64,000 nucleotides of DNA from Blepharisma japonicum (GCA_949751835.1 CATKHK010000005.1:186001-250000); one strand, 5' to 3'. Shown: positions 10,945-21,481, counted from the stretch's first letter. Translations and numbers: made by a program. Notes: a model not told the origin generated them from the sequence alone.

Positions 10945-12426
10945 TTAAGAATTAAGAAGGCCTAAACCTCTTTGGCACTCTAGATGAGAGCCTTTACCAT
11001 TGTAAACATACGGAGTCCCAGTTTGAAATATAGACTGTGAGCAGATCTGGCAGACTGTGCATTCAAAGTGATAGTAATAATTTTGATAAATATATACATT
11101 TTTCCCAGTTATCAATGGATATTTGCATATTTCGCAGATATAGCATTTGTAGCACGTTTTATTGCACTTTTCCCAGCATTTTTTGCACACTTTGTGGCCA
11201 CATGGAAAAGTGTTGGTGAATTGTTTGAAATTGATCCTCTTACAAATCTCACACATTTCTTGTAAAGGTGATACTTGGAGACTTTCTTGAGTGCTTAAAC
11301 TTGAAATTACACTGTTTGCTGCTGGGGGGTTTTCTTCTACTGGGTCTCCTGGAAATTTGAAATTTTTATCTCTGAATTTATTCGGAATTTTCATTCCACA
11401 AGGACAATTAATTTTATTTTTGGAGAGTTGTTTTTTATCAATTTTTTCCTGTATGCACAATTTGCAATGAACTTTGCGGCATGTATAAAAAAAAACAAGA
11501 CTGCTGGAGTCATGAGAGCATTTTCCTATTCTTTTACTTCACTTTTTTATTCTTTTAAGGCAAGCTAGCTTTGAAGCCGGAATCTGAGAATTTAGCTTCG
11601 AAATTTCTTGGTCAAGCAGAAGTTTGCTAGCTTCAGGGACTCAGCCAACTTGAGAAGTAATAATCTGGACCAAAACTTCTATAAAAGCAGACTGATCATT
11701 TGGACGCTGCATTGGTGTCACTTCTGGGTTGATAGCAATAGGCACAGGCGCTGGCAAAGATTTTCCCTGATCAGAATATGTAAAAGGCAAATCATCTAGA
11801 TTAACTGTTTGTCCATAATCAAACAGATTTTCTTTAAAATGCACCAGTAGTGATCAAGAATTTTGGTTATTCTGATCATATAAAATACTAATATTCAGCT
11901 CAGGATTTGGGTTTGGAGTTCTTGCTATAAACGGATTTGGTGATGCATAAGAATAAATGCTGAGAGTGAATTTCAATATTTTGGTGAGTGCATTAAAGAC
12001 ATATTCTTCTTCTTTAAGCACTTCTTTTCCATACAAAACTTCATTAGAATACTGAGTTTTAAATTCATTCCTCAAAGTCGAGGAAACAATTGCTCGTAAA
12101 GCATGGTCAAAGCTTTCTTCGACAAATTCTCTTAGAAGGTAGTTTTTGATATTGGTTGAGGAGTACGATTCTGTGTATTTCATAAATTCTTTTAGAAATT
12201 TGTAGACTTCTTGGTTTATTGCTCCTTGGACTCCATCCAAAGCTCTGTTTAACTCATTCAGAGTTTTGCCAGCTACATGCGCTCCTTTCAATCTTGTTAA
12301 TTGCAACAGAATCCCGAAATAAACTACTGAATAAAAGCTTGGCTTTGGGGTGTTCAAATGGATGACAGATTGGAAGGCTTGAAGATTTGGCTCACTTAGA
12401 GGCACTTCTATGAATCTAACTTTCAT
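10945..12426 (-). CDS. Large protein with Cys-rich RING/LIM-like C terminus
   Basis: Reading TGA as Trp at three or more sites joins four open pieces into one 493-residue protein. Residues 1-300 are mostly helical and unrecognised. A first Cys/His cluster at about 320-365 (CRKVHCKLC and NCPCGMKIP) is followed by a tail from about 389: CEIC, then CGHKVCKKCWEKC, CYICEIC, and CQICSQSI, a spacing like a RING finger running into a LIM-type half domain. Such a tail would bind zinc and suggests a protein-binding or ubiquitin-ligase role, which is inference. The start at 12426 is the first Met in frame. It converges with NOM1. Confidence 0.75.
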
Positions 12427-12918
12427 TTTTAGAAGAGAATAATAAAAGTTTTATTTTTATGATGAAATAATTGAATGCTGAAGAGATATTTAATTTTTTG
12501 ATAAATCTGTAATTTCTTTACTTATAAAACTTAGCATAAAATAATTGAATTTATATAGCTAGGAATTCATAGGCATTTAATTATAGTCAGGTTCACTGGC
12601 TTCCTCCTATTTGAGTGAGAAATAAAATGATACTTGCTCACAGAGGGTTTGCAATATATTACAAAATTTTTTTGAAATTTAAAATTCGCATCAAAAATTA
12701 ATTTAACTTTCAAAATTAAAACTAATCAATCCTTAATTTCCAATTTAGCCAATTAATTAACCTAGGATAGCAAAAATTTTTGTTCGTTTATGGATCTGGG
12801 AGTACAGAAATTAATCATTTTCAAAGACAATTTAAAGACTTCATCGACGTGCTCAAATAAATCTCATATTTTAAACATTTTTGGATTTTTTATAAAATTT
12901 AGATAAATTAAGATTGAA
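12427..12918. other. Divergent spacer with a fossil gene start
   Basis: About 490 bases between two divergent genes. Mostly A/T-rich without coding capacity, except the 50-base relic at 12556-12602 (listed separately). Confidence 0.6.
12553..12602 (+). pseudogene. Relic of the 5' end of the downstream 266-residue gene
   Basis: This stretch aligns with the first ~48 bases of the coding sequence starting at 12919: both contain the order AGGAATTCATAGGCATT / AGGATTTCATGGGCATT then ATAGTCAG.TTCACTG. The Met codon is gone and similarity stops after the first 15 or so codons. It is best read as the remnant of a partial tandem duplication of the neighbouring gene. Confidence 0.6.
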
Positions 12919-13719
12919 ATGGCTGAATTAGGATTTCATGGGCATTCAATCATAGTCAGATTCACTGAGCAGCCTGTATGTGAATCCACAACTTGAAACA
13001 TTGGTGGCTACATAATGAAATTTGTTAAACTTCAAAGTTATGCTGAATACTGCGTCCAGCCAACAGATTATATTAAAGTTATAGAAGGTGCTTTAATCGA
13101 GCCATTACGATTATCATTTCCAGGCCCATTCACAAAGGCTTCAACTGTAATAGGAGAAGATATCATAAAGGCTGGAGCTATGACTACCCTTATGATTATA
13201 TCAAAAACAAACCAAGCTCAAGTATGCATCCAGTCTCCTAATGATTTAGAAGTTTCAGGACCATATTCAGAACTCCTTAAATGGAAAGAAGTAGGCGAAC
13301 TGCCTGGAAAAAGGAACTTTTTAGGGAATCCTTATTATTATATTAGAGGATGGGATTTAAGATCTCATGATAATCGACATATGGGCTACATTCAAGGATG
13401 GCTCTCAGGCAAAGGTATGAACTGTGGAAATTGCGACTATTCAGAAATGGGAGAAAACACCTTTAGGAAAATTTATTTAAATATTATTAACGGGACTGGG
13501 GAAGGGTCATTGGTTTGATATAAAGATGAAGAAGAGCATTCACTTATATTGATGCCTGGGGAAGAGCATGGACCAATATGGGAGTGAGACGATGATTTGA
13601 CGAAAGTTGTATATCCAATGCATAGGTGACAGTCAGGAGGAGAACAAGCACTGAATGCAGATGAAGAAAGAATGGATTTTAATATAGGGATTGAGCTACC
13701 TCCTCCAAGAGCAGCTTAA
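12919..13719 (+). CDS. Unrecognised 266-residue protein
   Basis: Open from ATG 12919 to TAA 13719 when TGA is Trp (four such codons). The longer start is preferred because the upstream part has coding composition (MAELGFHGHSIIVRFTEQ) and because a duplicated relic of exactly this part lies 360 bases upstream. No signal peptide, membrane helix or coiled coil. Features: MGYIQGWLSGKGMNCGNC in the middle, an acidic Trp-rich part (IWEWDDD) and a Pro-rich end (ELPPPRAA). The composition suggests a soluble globular protein. I recognise no family and assign no function. Confidence 0.7.
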
Positions 13720-13831
13720 TTCCAAATAATTTTATATTTAAGATTGTTAATGACTTTTTTATTCTTTGGTAATAACATTAATTTTGCGTAGTCAATAATA
13801 AATCAAGTCTAGCCCTTGTGGTTAAGAATAA

Positions 13832-14650
13832 ATGGCAAAAGTGATTATTGTTACAGGGTCAAATAAAGGTCTTGGAAAAGCAATAATCGAAAAATTGATT
13901 ACCGAGACCCCTGAATTCACTTCTATAGTGATGACATCCAGAAATGAAAGTCTCGGACAACAAGCCAAAGAGGAAATCGAGCAGAAATACGGTCCTCAGC
14001 CAAGACTTGTTTACCATCAACTCGATGTAACAGATGAGCTCAGCATTAGAAGATTAACTGATTTCGTTCACCATACTTATGGGAGAATCTCAGTGTTTAT
14101 CAATAATGCAGGTATCGCTTTCAAAGGCAGTGAATTTGGACCTCATGTGGCAGGACCTACTTTTGCATGCAATTTCTATGGTTTAGTCAATACAACAGAA
14201 GCAATTCTGCCACTTATGGCTGACGATGGGCATATAATTAACGTGACATCAAGATCAGGAAGGGCAAAAATTATTCCAGATGAAAACATTCGAAATAGAT
14301 TTTTAGATCCCAACCTCACACGTGAAGGATTATATAATTTGGCCAGCGATTTTATACAGAGTGTTATAGATGGCAATTGGACAGAAAAAGGATGGCCCAC
14401 TCAGTCATATGCAATTAGTAAAAACTGTGCAAACGCTTATACAAGAGTTTTGGCAAGAGAGTTAAGAGAAAAGGGATCAAGAATAAGAGTAAATGCGGTG
14501 TGCCCTGGAGTAATCAGAACTGATATGGCTGGACCAAAAGCTCCTCTGTCTGCGGAAGAAGGGGCTATAACTCCAATTTTGATGGTTAAACATCAAGGGG
14601 AGGAATCTGGAAGATTTTGGTATGAAGGGAGTATTCAAGAATGGGACTAA
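13832..14650 (+). CDS. NADPH-dependent carbonyl reductase (short-chain dehydrogenase, CBR1-like)
   Basis: Reduces carbonyl groups of quinones, aldehydes or ketones with NADPH in the cytosol in its family. 272 residues, the normal length. The cofactor motif TGSNKGLG is at 8-15, NNAGIAF at 91-97, catalytic Ser140, and Tyr193-x3-Lys197 in QSYAISK. The C-terminal half carries the CBR1 signature NAVCPGVIRTDMAGPKA and the long insertion before the catalytic Tyr (GNWTEKGWP) that marks carbonyl reductase 1 among short-chain dehydrogenases. No introns. The Met chosen starts directly before the first beta strand. Confidence 0.93.
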   Translation: MAKVIIVTGSNKGLGKAIIEKLITETPEFTSIVMTSRNESLGQQAKEEIEQKYGPQPRLVYHQLDVTDELSIRRLTDFVHHTYGRISVFINNAGIAFKGSEFGPHVAGPTFACNFYGLVNTTEAILPLMADDGHIINVTSRSGRAKIIPDENIRNRFLDPNLTREGLYNLASDFIQSVIDGNWTEKGWPTQSYAISKNCANAYTRVLARELREKGSRIRVNAVCPGVIRTDMAGPKAPLSAEEGAITPILMVKHQGEESGRFWYEGSIQEWD

Positions 14651-15647
14651 TTAACTTATTATGATTCTTAGAGCGCTAGCTTCTTTAATATTTCCTAAAA
14701 AATATAAAAGTTTCCTTTGCGAATGTTGATTTTTGTCAAATGCTTGGGCAAAATACTTTTGACTAGTTTTGAATTAAAATGTGAATTATAAAAAAGGAAA
14801 AAATTAAGATGGTTTACTGAGACTGCTATAAAATCTGCATTATTATAATAAATCTCATCCAAATAATTTAATTAATTTTACTTTTTAAAATTGGCATATC
14901 GAAACCTATACTGTTTTTTTATTTGAACAATCCGATAATAAGAATAAAGTAAAATAAAATGGTTTATTTTACTATAAAACTAATTAATGTTAATCATCTT
15001 AGGCTGATTTGGTGCCTATTTTCTATAAATTTATATGAAAAATTATATTGCATTTAAAACAATTGAATGAGCAAATTACTTGTTTTTGAAAATAATTTTT
15101 TTAAAGTAAAATCTAAAATATTATGTTGATTTTTGCTGGAACTGCTCATAAATAATTAGCATTAACAAAAAATTGATTTTTGAAGCTGGCAAAAATTATA
15201 AGCAATGCTTTGAAGCTTATAACATAAAATGATAAAATTTTTCTAAGCTCTCTAACCGACGGTGGTTGTTTTTTCTTATCATATTTAGATAAAATGGAAG
15301 CAGATAATTAAAATTTGTTTTTATTCCGAACGCTTTGAGTATTTTTGATAGTTTCCTTTTAAAAATCATGCTGATTTTTGAAATCTAGATCTAAATTACT
15401 ATGAAATACTTTTCTACCAAATATTGATTTTTTAAGGTTTTGATACCTTTCATTGAATTAGCATCACAACTATTTGTTTTATTAACCCTCCTTAATAGTT
15501 TCTAAAAGCCTTAAATTTTCTTCTTTGAATATTCTCAAATAAAAGCCCATATGAATTTTTAAAAATTTGTGTTGGAGAAAGTTCCATTTACATTCATTTA
15601 CCTTGAAAACCGAGGCGAATAATTCTTAAAAAGCTTAAAGTTATATA
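14651..15647. other. 1-kb spacer with nothing recognisable
   Basis: A/T-rich noncoding DNA between two convergent genes. Short TGATTTTTG strings recur about five times, but without a regular period; I take this as low complexity. No ORF of coding quality, tRNA or terminal repeats seen. Confidence 0.6.
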
Positions 15648-16013
15648 TTAATGTACGTTGATCTTTAGTTGGCTTAAGGCTTTTCTCGACCTCCTGCAGT
15701 TCCACTCAAAGAATTCCCTACCATACCTATGGTAGCACATATTGCACATCCCTCTTGCATAATGCTTTTTGTTAACATGTGGGCAAGCCGTCACCCGCAT
15801 TAGTTTTTTATGCTTTTTCTTGTTTTTCTTCAATAAATCTGACTTAGATGCCTTCATTGTAGACTTTATGCTGATCAAAGGCTGGAAAAAATTATTGAGG
15901 GTAGGAAGCTGTAATGAAGCTGAAATTTCATCAGTGCATCTATCTGGGTCTAATAGTGAAAACATTCCTGTAAAGACATTGATCTCGTCGTCGTTTTGGT
16001 ATAATCCTTTCAT
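15648..16013 (-). CDS. Small zinc-knuckle protein, paralogue A
   Basis: 121 residues. It shares with the gene at 17242-17661 an N-terminal motif (F..MFSL..P, then LQLPT..NF), a basic middle (KKNKKKHKKL) and a zinc-knuckle-like block TACPHVNKKHYARGMC followed by NMCYHRYGR: Cys-x-His then a Gly-x-Cys-x2-Cys pair. This arrangement suggests one zinc site next to a basic patch, so nucleic-acid or protein binding is a reasonable inference. This copy has a single knuckle, then a short basic tail. The two genes are on the same strand, 1.2 kb apart. Not assigned to a named family. Confidence 0.7.
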   Translation of the reverse strand: MKGLYQNDDEINVFTGMFSLLDPDRCTDEISASLQLPTLNNFFQPLISIKSTMKASKSDLLKKNKKKHKKLMRVTACPHVNKKHYARGMCNMCYHRYGREFFEWNCRRSRKALSQLKINVH

Positions 16014-17241
16014 TATTTATTATTATTAGCTAATAAATGAAATGGAGAAATCTTTAGCATATTGCAAAAACTAGGGAAAAATGGAAAACCGCTCGGTTAG
16101 GGTTCAAAAGAAGATTTATAAAATTTTAATAAGAATCTAAATCTCAAAGAATTATATCCAATCTCTAGGCACGAATTTTGATTTTTGATTTTTAATTTTG
16201 TAATCATACGTTTTAAATTGTTTTTTTGCATAAGTGCAAAGATAAAAAAGTCCTATTAGTCCCTTATCTATGTCTAAACGAGTAGATGCAACTGCCTGGA
16301 ATAGTTTCAACAAAGCTAATCCTAATTATTTAATTTATTTAGATAAGCAATGGCAATTGGATATCTTAAAAAGAATTGAAAAATTATATTAAATTCAATA
16401 AATATAAATAATTATAAGACTTCTATTTAATTTATAACTAAATGTTTGCTATCTAGAAAATGATAAGGAAATATTTTGGGTAGACTCGTTTCATAGGAGG
16501 TGAATAAAAATTAATAGGTAATTAAAATTAGTATTAAACAGTGCATTTAAAGTTCCCTGAAAAGAATTTTGAAGCATTAAGGCATAAAAATTAATAACTC
16601 ATCGAAGAATTCCTTTCATGAAGGAAAAGATTCTGTGCTGAATAAATAATTATGGTTCAAAACGAAGTCAAAAATTAGATTCAGATTATAAATGAAATAG
16701 AAGATAATAAATATCAACAGGCTCCTGATAATGATTATAGCGTTTATTAAATACCTCTTAACAAAAAGCCACTGTTATCCCTCAAAGGTACATATCAGGC
16801 AATTTTAAAAGGAGATAAAAGAATAGTTGCAGTAGATGCTTTTGATGTTTTAATATTAAAATGGATTGCCATAAATTATTGCTTATTTGATGTTGCAGTT
16901 TAAAATTTGAACTATGTGTTTGAATATCAGCAAATTGATTAAAATGAAAAGAAACCTTCAAAAAGCTTGCTTTTAAAATTTTTTATTATTATTACTTAAA
17001 TTTAATCCTTGGAATTTTAATTAAAAATACTTTCTCTTTAATTTCTTAAATATTAAAATAACTAATGCAGTACACCAATCAATTTTTTTCAGCTATTTCA
17101 ATATTAAGTTAGATACTATTAATATAACGCACTTCAGAATCAATTTATATATAAAAAAGTTTTGAAATAATTGAACGTTCTTTTACAATTTTATTATTTT
17201 TCTTTATTCTGTTCATAAAATTTAAGATTTTCCTTTCTATT
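16014..17241. other. 1.2-kb spacer between the zinc-knuckle paralogues, with an odd frame
   Basis: Rich in TAA and TAG, so closed in the local code. The plus-strand stretch 16652-16999 reads protein-like only if TAA/TAG are glutamine (listed separately). A 40-codon plus frame at 16271-16393 starting MSKRVDATAWNSF is open in the local code but unrecognised. Otherwise nothing seen. Confidence 0.5.
16652..16999 (+). other. Frame that is protein-like only with TAA/TAG read as Gln
   Basis: From ATG 16652 about 115 codons run without TGA. Four in-frame TAA/TAG codons interrupt it in the local code; as glutamine they give a plausible sequence (for example LLSLKGTYQAILKGDKRI and VAVDAFDVLILKW). The longest part without any stop is about 51 codons. 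In such A/T-rich DNA a TGA-free run of this length is not rare, so this is weak evidence. Alternatives: a decayed gene of the host, or DNA from a ciliate with the TAA/TAG=Gln code. Confidence 0.25.
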
Positions 17242-17661
17242 TTACTTAAGTTGATATTTAATTTTGGTGCTTGACTCTGCATGGCATTTATTATAGCATA
17301 GCTCGCACATTCCTTTAGCGTAAAGCTTCCTCTCTGTGTGCTCACAGATTCATGCATACGTGTCCCTGCCATAACGATGGTAGCAAGAATTACACATACC
17401 TTTTGCATAATGCTTCTTGTTTATATGCTTACAAGCAGTTATTCTTTGGCATTTTTTGTGTCGTCGTTTTTCTTTTAGTACTTTTTTTCGAGTTGATTTT
17501 CTTACATCTGCATTTTCAATAATTCCGCTGATGGCGAAATCTTGAATTGATGGCAGCTCTAGGCATGGCGAAACATCTGGGGCTGGAGCTTTTGGGTTGA
17601 TAAGTGAAAACATGCTTGAAAATATACTGAATTCATCTAGAGGTGAAGATTTGGGATCCAT
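17242..17661 (-). CDS. Small zinc-knuckle protein, paralogue B (two knuckles)
   Basis: 139 residues if the TGA at 17350-17352 is read as Trp; read as a stop it would end at 103 residues. The extension is supported because it contains a second copy of the motif: first TACKHINKKHYAKGMC with NSCYHRYGR, then CEHTERKLYAKGMC with ELCYNKC. The N-terminal motif F..MFSLI.P and the LELPS..DF element match paralogue A, as does the basic RRHKK middle. The doubled knuckle distinguishes it from A and suggests internal duplication or loss in A. Function unknown; zinc-dependent binding is inferred. Confidence 0.7.
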
Positions 17662-18535
17662 TTCTGGATTAATATTATATATAAATTTGATGTAAAATGG
17701 TTATTTCTCAGTGCATCTTATAATTTTGATATCTATGATAGTTATTTATATTACCTTAGTATGAAGTTAATTTATGTCCAAAAATTCTTCTAGAAATAAA
17801 ATACATCTAATAGCGAATTCTCAAACCACTTAGCTATCTTGGCAGATTTGCAAACAGGGAAACAAAAATTTTATTAAGCCAGAAGTGTTGGTATAATAAG
17901 ACTAATTGGAGTGAAACGCATTCAGTTTTTGCTATCAAATTTTCAAAAGCCTAAAAATTTAGGGGCTAATCGATCTTTTGATTTTAGCTTCCTTAATTTT
18001 AAGGGCATTTGTGTATTTTTATTTCAGAAAAAATTTAAACATATGCATATTCATTTGCAGGCCTAATTGATTTTATTTTGCCTAATAGAGTTATGGCTTA
18101 ATAATTATTGTATTCATCTTATTTTTCGAAATTTCGAATTTTCTAATGCAATTAAATTAAGCTGAAAGCTTTGATAGTAGAGTAGAGTCAGCATTTTAGC
18201 CAGTATTTAGGAATAAGAAGTTTAATTTTTACTAATAAATTATTATTTAAATTATTTTAAAAACCAAGATTTTTAATTATATATTTTATCGAATAGCCAA
18301 ATCAGCAATACGTCAAATCAAGCTGAATGCATTTAAGAGAACTTGATTCTGAATTGGATATATAAAATACATTACACGTATAGAAATAAAATTATTAGAA
18401 TTCAAAAATTTGACCATTATTTTTCAAGGCTCTAAAATAAATTATTAGAAAAGGGTCTAAATATTTAATATTTATTATACACTCTATTCATTTTTTACGT
18501 TTAATAGTAATTTTGGGTGGTTTAATAAGTTAAAT
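17662..18535. other. 0.9-kb A/T-rich spacer
   Basis: No coding frame, RNA gene or repeat that I can support on either strand. Confidence 0.6.
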
Positions 18536-19045
18536 TTAATTTTTATTATTTTCAATATTGTCTGATTTATAATATATTTGGATAATCCTCCCGTCAAGAG
18601 AAATTCAATTTTGTTTTTTTAATTCTTTTACATTTTCTAATTGATTGAATTCAATTCATGCATATCCAGTTGCATTTCCTAATTCATCTCTAACTATATC
18701 AATTTGATCAATTTCGCCATATTCCAAAAAGTAATCTTCAATCTCGTCCTTTTCTAGGCTCAAAGGTAGATTACTTGCCAAAATTGTAAAAGAAAAACTA
18801 TCATGCCTTCTCATGAAATTTAAGGTCGAAATGTGGACTTGTTCACCTTTATAGTACGTTTTATTCTTATTTAGAGCATTAATTTGCCCTTTAGTATTTT
18901 TGAATTTTACAACTGCCATATCTTGATCATCACTGCTGTTACTTTTTAGTGTTGTTATGTTTTCAATATTTCCACATGAATTTAAAAAGTCTGTTAGGTC
19001 AGAATTGCATAAACCATAAACAAATATAATTCTTTTAGAGCACAA
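18536..19045 (-). CDS. RNA-binding protein with two RRM domains; 5' end uncertain
   Basis: About 169 residues are open (TGA as Trp twice). RRM 1: IIFVYGL as RNP2-like strand and AVVKFKN as degenerate RNP1. RRM 2: FTILASNLP as RNP2 and GNATGYAWIEF as RNP1, with the RNP1 Trp coded by TGA. The aromatic residues of RNP1 are only partly kept, so RNA affinity may be weak or altered. No ATG lies in frame before the first RRM; upstream is an A-tract, a TGA and then an in-frame TAA. Either a start or intron is missed, or the copy is damaged at its 5' end. It lies 62 bases after the B-box gene on the same strand. Confidence 0.65.
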
Positions 19046-19107
19046 ATTTCATTTTTTTTGGCTCTTTTATTTTCAAAAAGCCCAGCTTCTGATCTTATAG
19101 TATATTT

Positions 19108-20307
19108 TTAAAAATTAATCATTTGCAATAAAATCTTCTCATTTCTATTATTATATTTACCTAAACATTAGAACTGAGCAATCATCAACACTTATAAAAC
19201 TAGACCTTTTTATAATGAGAAGGTATGCAGCAATTTTTTGTGGCAAGTAGTATTCTTCTTCGCTGCTTTCTTCAGGACTTTCATCAGAGATTTCTAATTC
19301 AACAACCTTAGAACTAAGCTCTTTAATTTTTTTTTCTATAGAGCTAAGCTTCTTTTTCAACTTATCAATTTCGTCTCCATTATAAAATACATATTGCTGC
19401 GATTTATTATTGATCTGCACCTTTAACTCATCAATCATTGATAAATACCTTGCTTCATTACAAGCAAATTTATTTTGTTCCAAAGAATTAACTGCAATTT
19501 GGTTTTCTAAAGATTTTTGAGTTTTTTCGATTTCTTGTTTTAGTATATTACTTGACTCTTTTGACTCATTTGATAAAAGAATTCAATTTTCCAGCTTTGC
19601 ATTTAATTCTTCTCTTAGGTGAATCTCAAAACTCACTGATTCTTCCAAATTAAAAATTTTATTGTTTACTGCATCAATATTAGGGATGAGGTTTTGCAGT
19701 CTTCCATTAATGATTTTATCAATTTTTAGCGATATGATATTTTCAATTATTTTTTCAATATTTTTATCATGGCTATATATATATTCTATCACTTTATGGT
19801 ATCTTTCTTTATCAGAAACCATAAACCTGAGCTTTCAATCGCTTCATTTGGCTTAAGAATTAAATTATATTCCATAAGACTTGGGTTTATTTTTGATACT
19901 TCTTTTGCGTTTCTAAAAATTTCAATCACATTGTCTATTTGTTTTGCATCATCTTCTATAGATTTTAACTCTTTTTCTATATAATCTTCAGCTTCTATAA
20001 AAGTCGTTGATAGTTTTTCTATTATTTTGTCCTGAATTTCATTGAGACCCTGCTTTTCTTCTCTTAAGAAATTAATCAGAGCTTTTTGAGTTTCAAAATT
20101 TACTGTCTCAAATATACTTTCTAGCATATGATTTTGTGGCGATGGTTTTATATGATCTCCAATATGAAGACTACACATTAATGACCAATTTTCTGCACAC
20201 TTACAGAGATACTCTGGAATATTTTCACAGTTTTCTTTGAAGCATACAGCCATGGAGGATTGTTGTATTAGGGGATTGCTTTCAGAGGGACATTGAATTT
20301 CATTCAT
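19108..20307 (-). CDS. B-box zinc finger coiled-coil protein
   Basis: A B-box-type zinc site near residues 20-52 (CFKENCENIPEYLCKC, then CSLHIGDH) is followed by about 300 residues of heptad-rich coiled coil and a short acidic stretch (DESPEESSEEE). This is the plan of TRIM-like proteins without the RING, common in ciliates, usually scaffold or ubiquitin-linked; the function here is not known. Two frame breaks are bridged by presumed introns: 16 nt at 19145-19160, and 20 nt (or 17 nt) around 19807-19826, the latter unusually long. With these, about 387 residues end ILLQMINF. The second junction could instead be a frameshift. Confidence 0.65.
19145..19160 (-). other. Probable 16-nt intron in the B-box gene
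   Basis: Starts GTAAATATA and ends ATAG on the minus strand and contains the in-frame TAA. Removal extends the protein by 12 residues before the next TAA. Confidence 0.55.
19807..19826 (-). other. Candidate 20-nt intron (or frameshift) in the B-box gene
   Basis: Two coiled-coil frames overlap here and need a shift equal to 2 modulo 3. A GT...AG string of 20 nt does this cleanly; a 17-nt alternative ends four bases further on. Both are longer than the usual 15-16 nt, so a real frameshift remains possible. Confidence 0.4.
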
Positions 20308-20760
20308 TTTTATAAACTTCTATAAAATAATTTTAAAGACTAATGATTGCTAAGATTAGATTAAAGGTTTCAAATGTATCTGAAGCCTAATAAGCTAGTT
20401 GCTCGAATAGTTTTAGCATCAATAACTATTAAAAAACAGAATCAATCAATACCAGAGCTTTGAGTGCAATGATTATTTATCTCTCTAATCTCTTTAGTAT
20501 GAAAATTATCATTCTTGATTAGAGATATTAAAATCACATATTTTGCAAAGATATTTAAAGTCAAAAGAAAATTCTGTTTATATGAAAATTAATTGCAAGT
20601 AAATTATGAACTCAACTTTTATGCTGAATATTGATTTATATTAGTCACAATTTTTATCAAATTTGAAATCATTTTAAGAATGATTTATTTATTATAAGTA
20701 ATTTTAAGCCAAAGTATATATACGATGCTAAATAACTATCAAATAAAAATTTAAAATAAT
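20308..20760. other. A/T-rich spacer upstream of the B-box gene
   Basis: About 450 bases between the B-box gene start and the SNARE cluster end. Nothing recognisable. Confidence 0.6.
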
Positions 20761-21051
20761 CTAAGTGTAAAAGACTAATACAAATAAGACCACCAAAACA
20801 ACCATAAGTATCATAATAGTGCATAAAGTCTTGCTATCGTTGGTTTTCATCAATTTCGCAAGTTTCTTCATGACGAAGTTCATTTTTTCAATGTTATCAT
20901 CAACTTCACTATCGAGTTTTCTCAGCATAACGTTTTGATCTTGAAGTTCTTGATTTATAGTGTTAGCTTGAATGTAAAGCCTTTTAGCAATCTCAGAAAT
21001 CTCATCAAGTTGTTCATCTTGTTGGGCAATGAAGCCTAATTGATTTGACAT
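20761..21051 (-). CDS. Syntaxin-6-like Qc-SNARE, copy A1
   Basis: Tail-anchored SNARE for endosome/Golgi membrane fusion. 96 residues: QQDEQLDEISEI opens the SNARE helix, and NFVMKKLAKLMK closes it, as in syntaxin 6/Tlg1 (EQDEQLE...VMKKLAKV). The heptad core spans about 10-68. A C-terminal helix (about 78-95, IMILMVVLVVLFVLVF) anchors it. The N-terminal three-helix domain of syntaxin 6 is missing, so this is a minimal SNARE. First of three tandem paralogues on the same strand, and the only A-type copy with an intact anchor. Confidence 0.88.
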   Translation of the reverse strand: MSNQLGFIAQQDEQLDEISEIAKRLYIQANTINQELQDQNVMLRKLDSEVDDNIEKMNFVMKKLAKLMKTNDSKTLCTIMILMVVLVVLFVLVFYT

Positions 21052-21119
21052 TTAATATTATAAGTTTACTTTATTTATTTACTTATCCTTTAAAATAAAG
21101 CTAAATTAGCATAAACTTA

Positions 21120-21168
21120 AGTTTAGAAAACAACAATGAAGAGAATAATAATTCCTGCATTAGTATTA
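21120..21168 (-). pseudogene. Relic of the 3' end of a B-type SNARE
   Basis: The spacer between SNARE copies A1 and A2 contains a sequence that aligns with the membrane-anchor codons of copy B (VILIAG...ILFIVVF), sharing the string AACAACAATGAAGAGAATAA. It is a leftover of a B gene, showing that an A+B pair was duplicated and the left B copy later lost. Confidence 0.65.
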
Positions 21169-21205
21169 CTATGTCAGATGCTTAATAACTATTGAGTGTA
21201 AAAGA

Positions 21206-21481
21206 CTAATACAAATAAGACGACCAAAACAATCATAAGTATCATATAGTGCATAAAGTCTTGCTATCATTTGTTTTCATCAATTTCGCAAGTTTCTTCA
21301 TGACGAAGTTCATTTTTTCAATGTTATCATCAACTTCACTATCAAGCTTTCTTATCATGCTATTGTGATCATTAAGTTCTTGATTTATAATGTTAGCTTG
21401 GATATAAAGTCTTTTATTAATCTCAGAAATTTCATCAAGTTGTTCATCTTGTTGGGCAATGAAGCCTAATTGATTTGACAT
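21206..21481 (-). CDS. Syntaxin-6-like SNARE, copy A2, with frameshifted anchor
   Basis: Residues 1-79 are nearly identical to copy A1 through LMKTNDSKTLCTI. There a one-base loss relative to A1 (ATTATG became ATATG) changes the frame of the membrane anchor. Because TGA is Trp in this genome, the new frame stays open to a TAG at 21206 and reads WYLWLFWSSYLY, still hydrophobic and aromatic. It is thus either a pseudogene or a SNARE with a short replaced anchor of about 12 residues. The SNARE helix itself differs from A1 by few, mostly conservative, changes, suggesting recent duplication or gene conversion. Confidence 0.6.

Noticed and set aside
12919-13719. The 266-residue protein as the Blepharisma mating factor gamone 1, which is of similar length
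   Set aside because: No signal peptide and no sequence I can match; length alone is not evidence.
14651-15647. Recurring TGATTTTTG strings as a tandem or dispersed repeat
   Set aside because: No fixed period or extended similarity; expected in T-rich DNA.
19045-19144. B-box and RRM frames as one spliced gene
   Set aside because: The frames differ by 2 modulo 3 and no GT...AG of suitable size lies between them; two genes are more likely.
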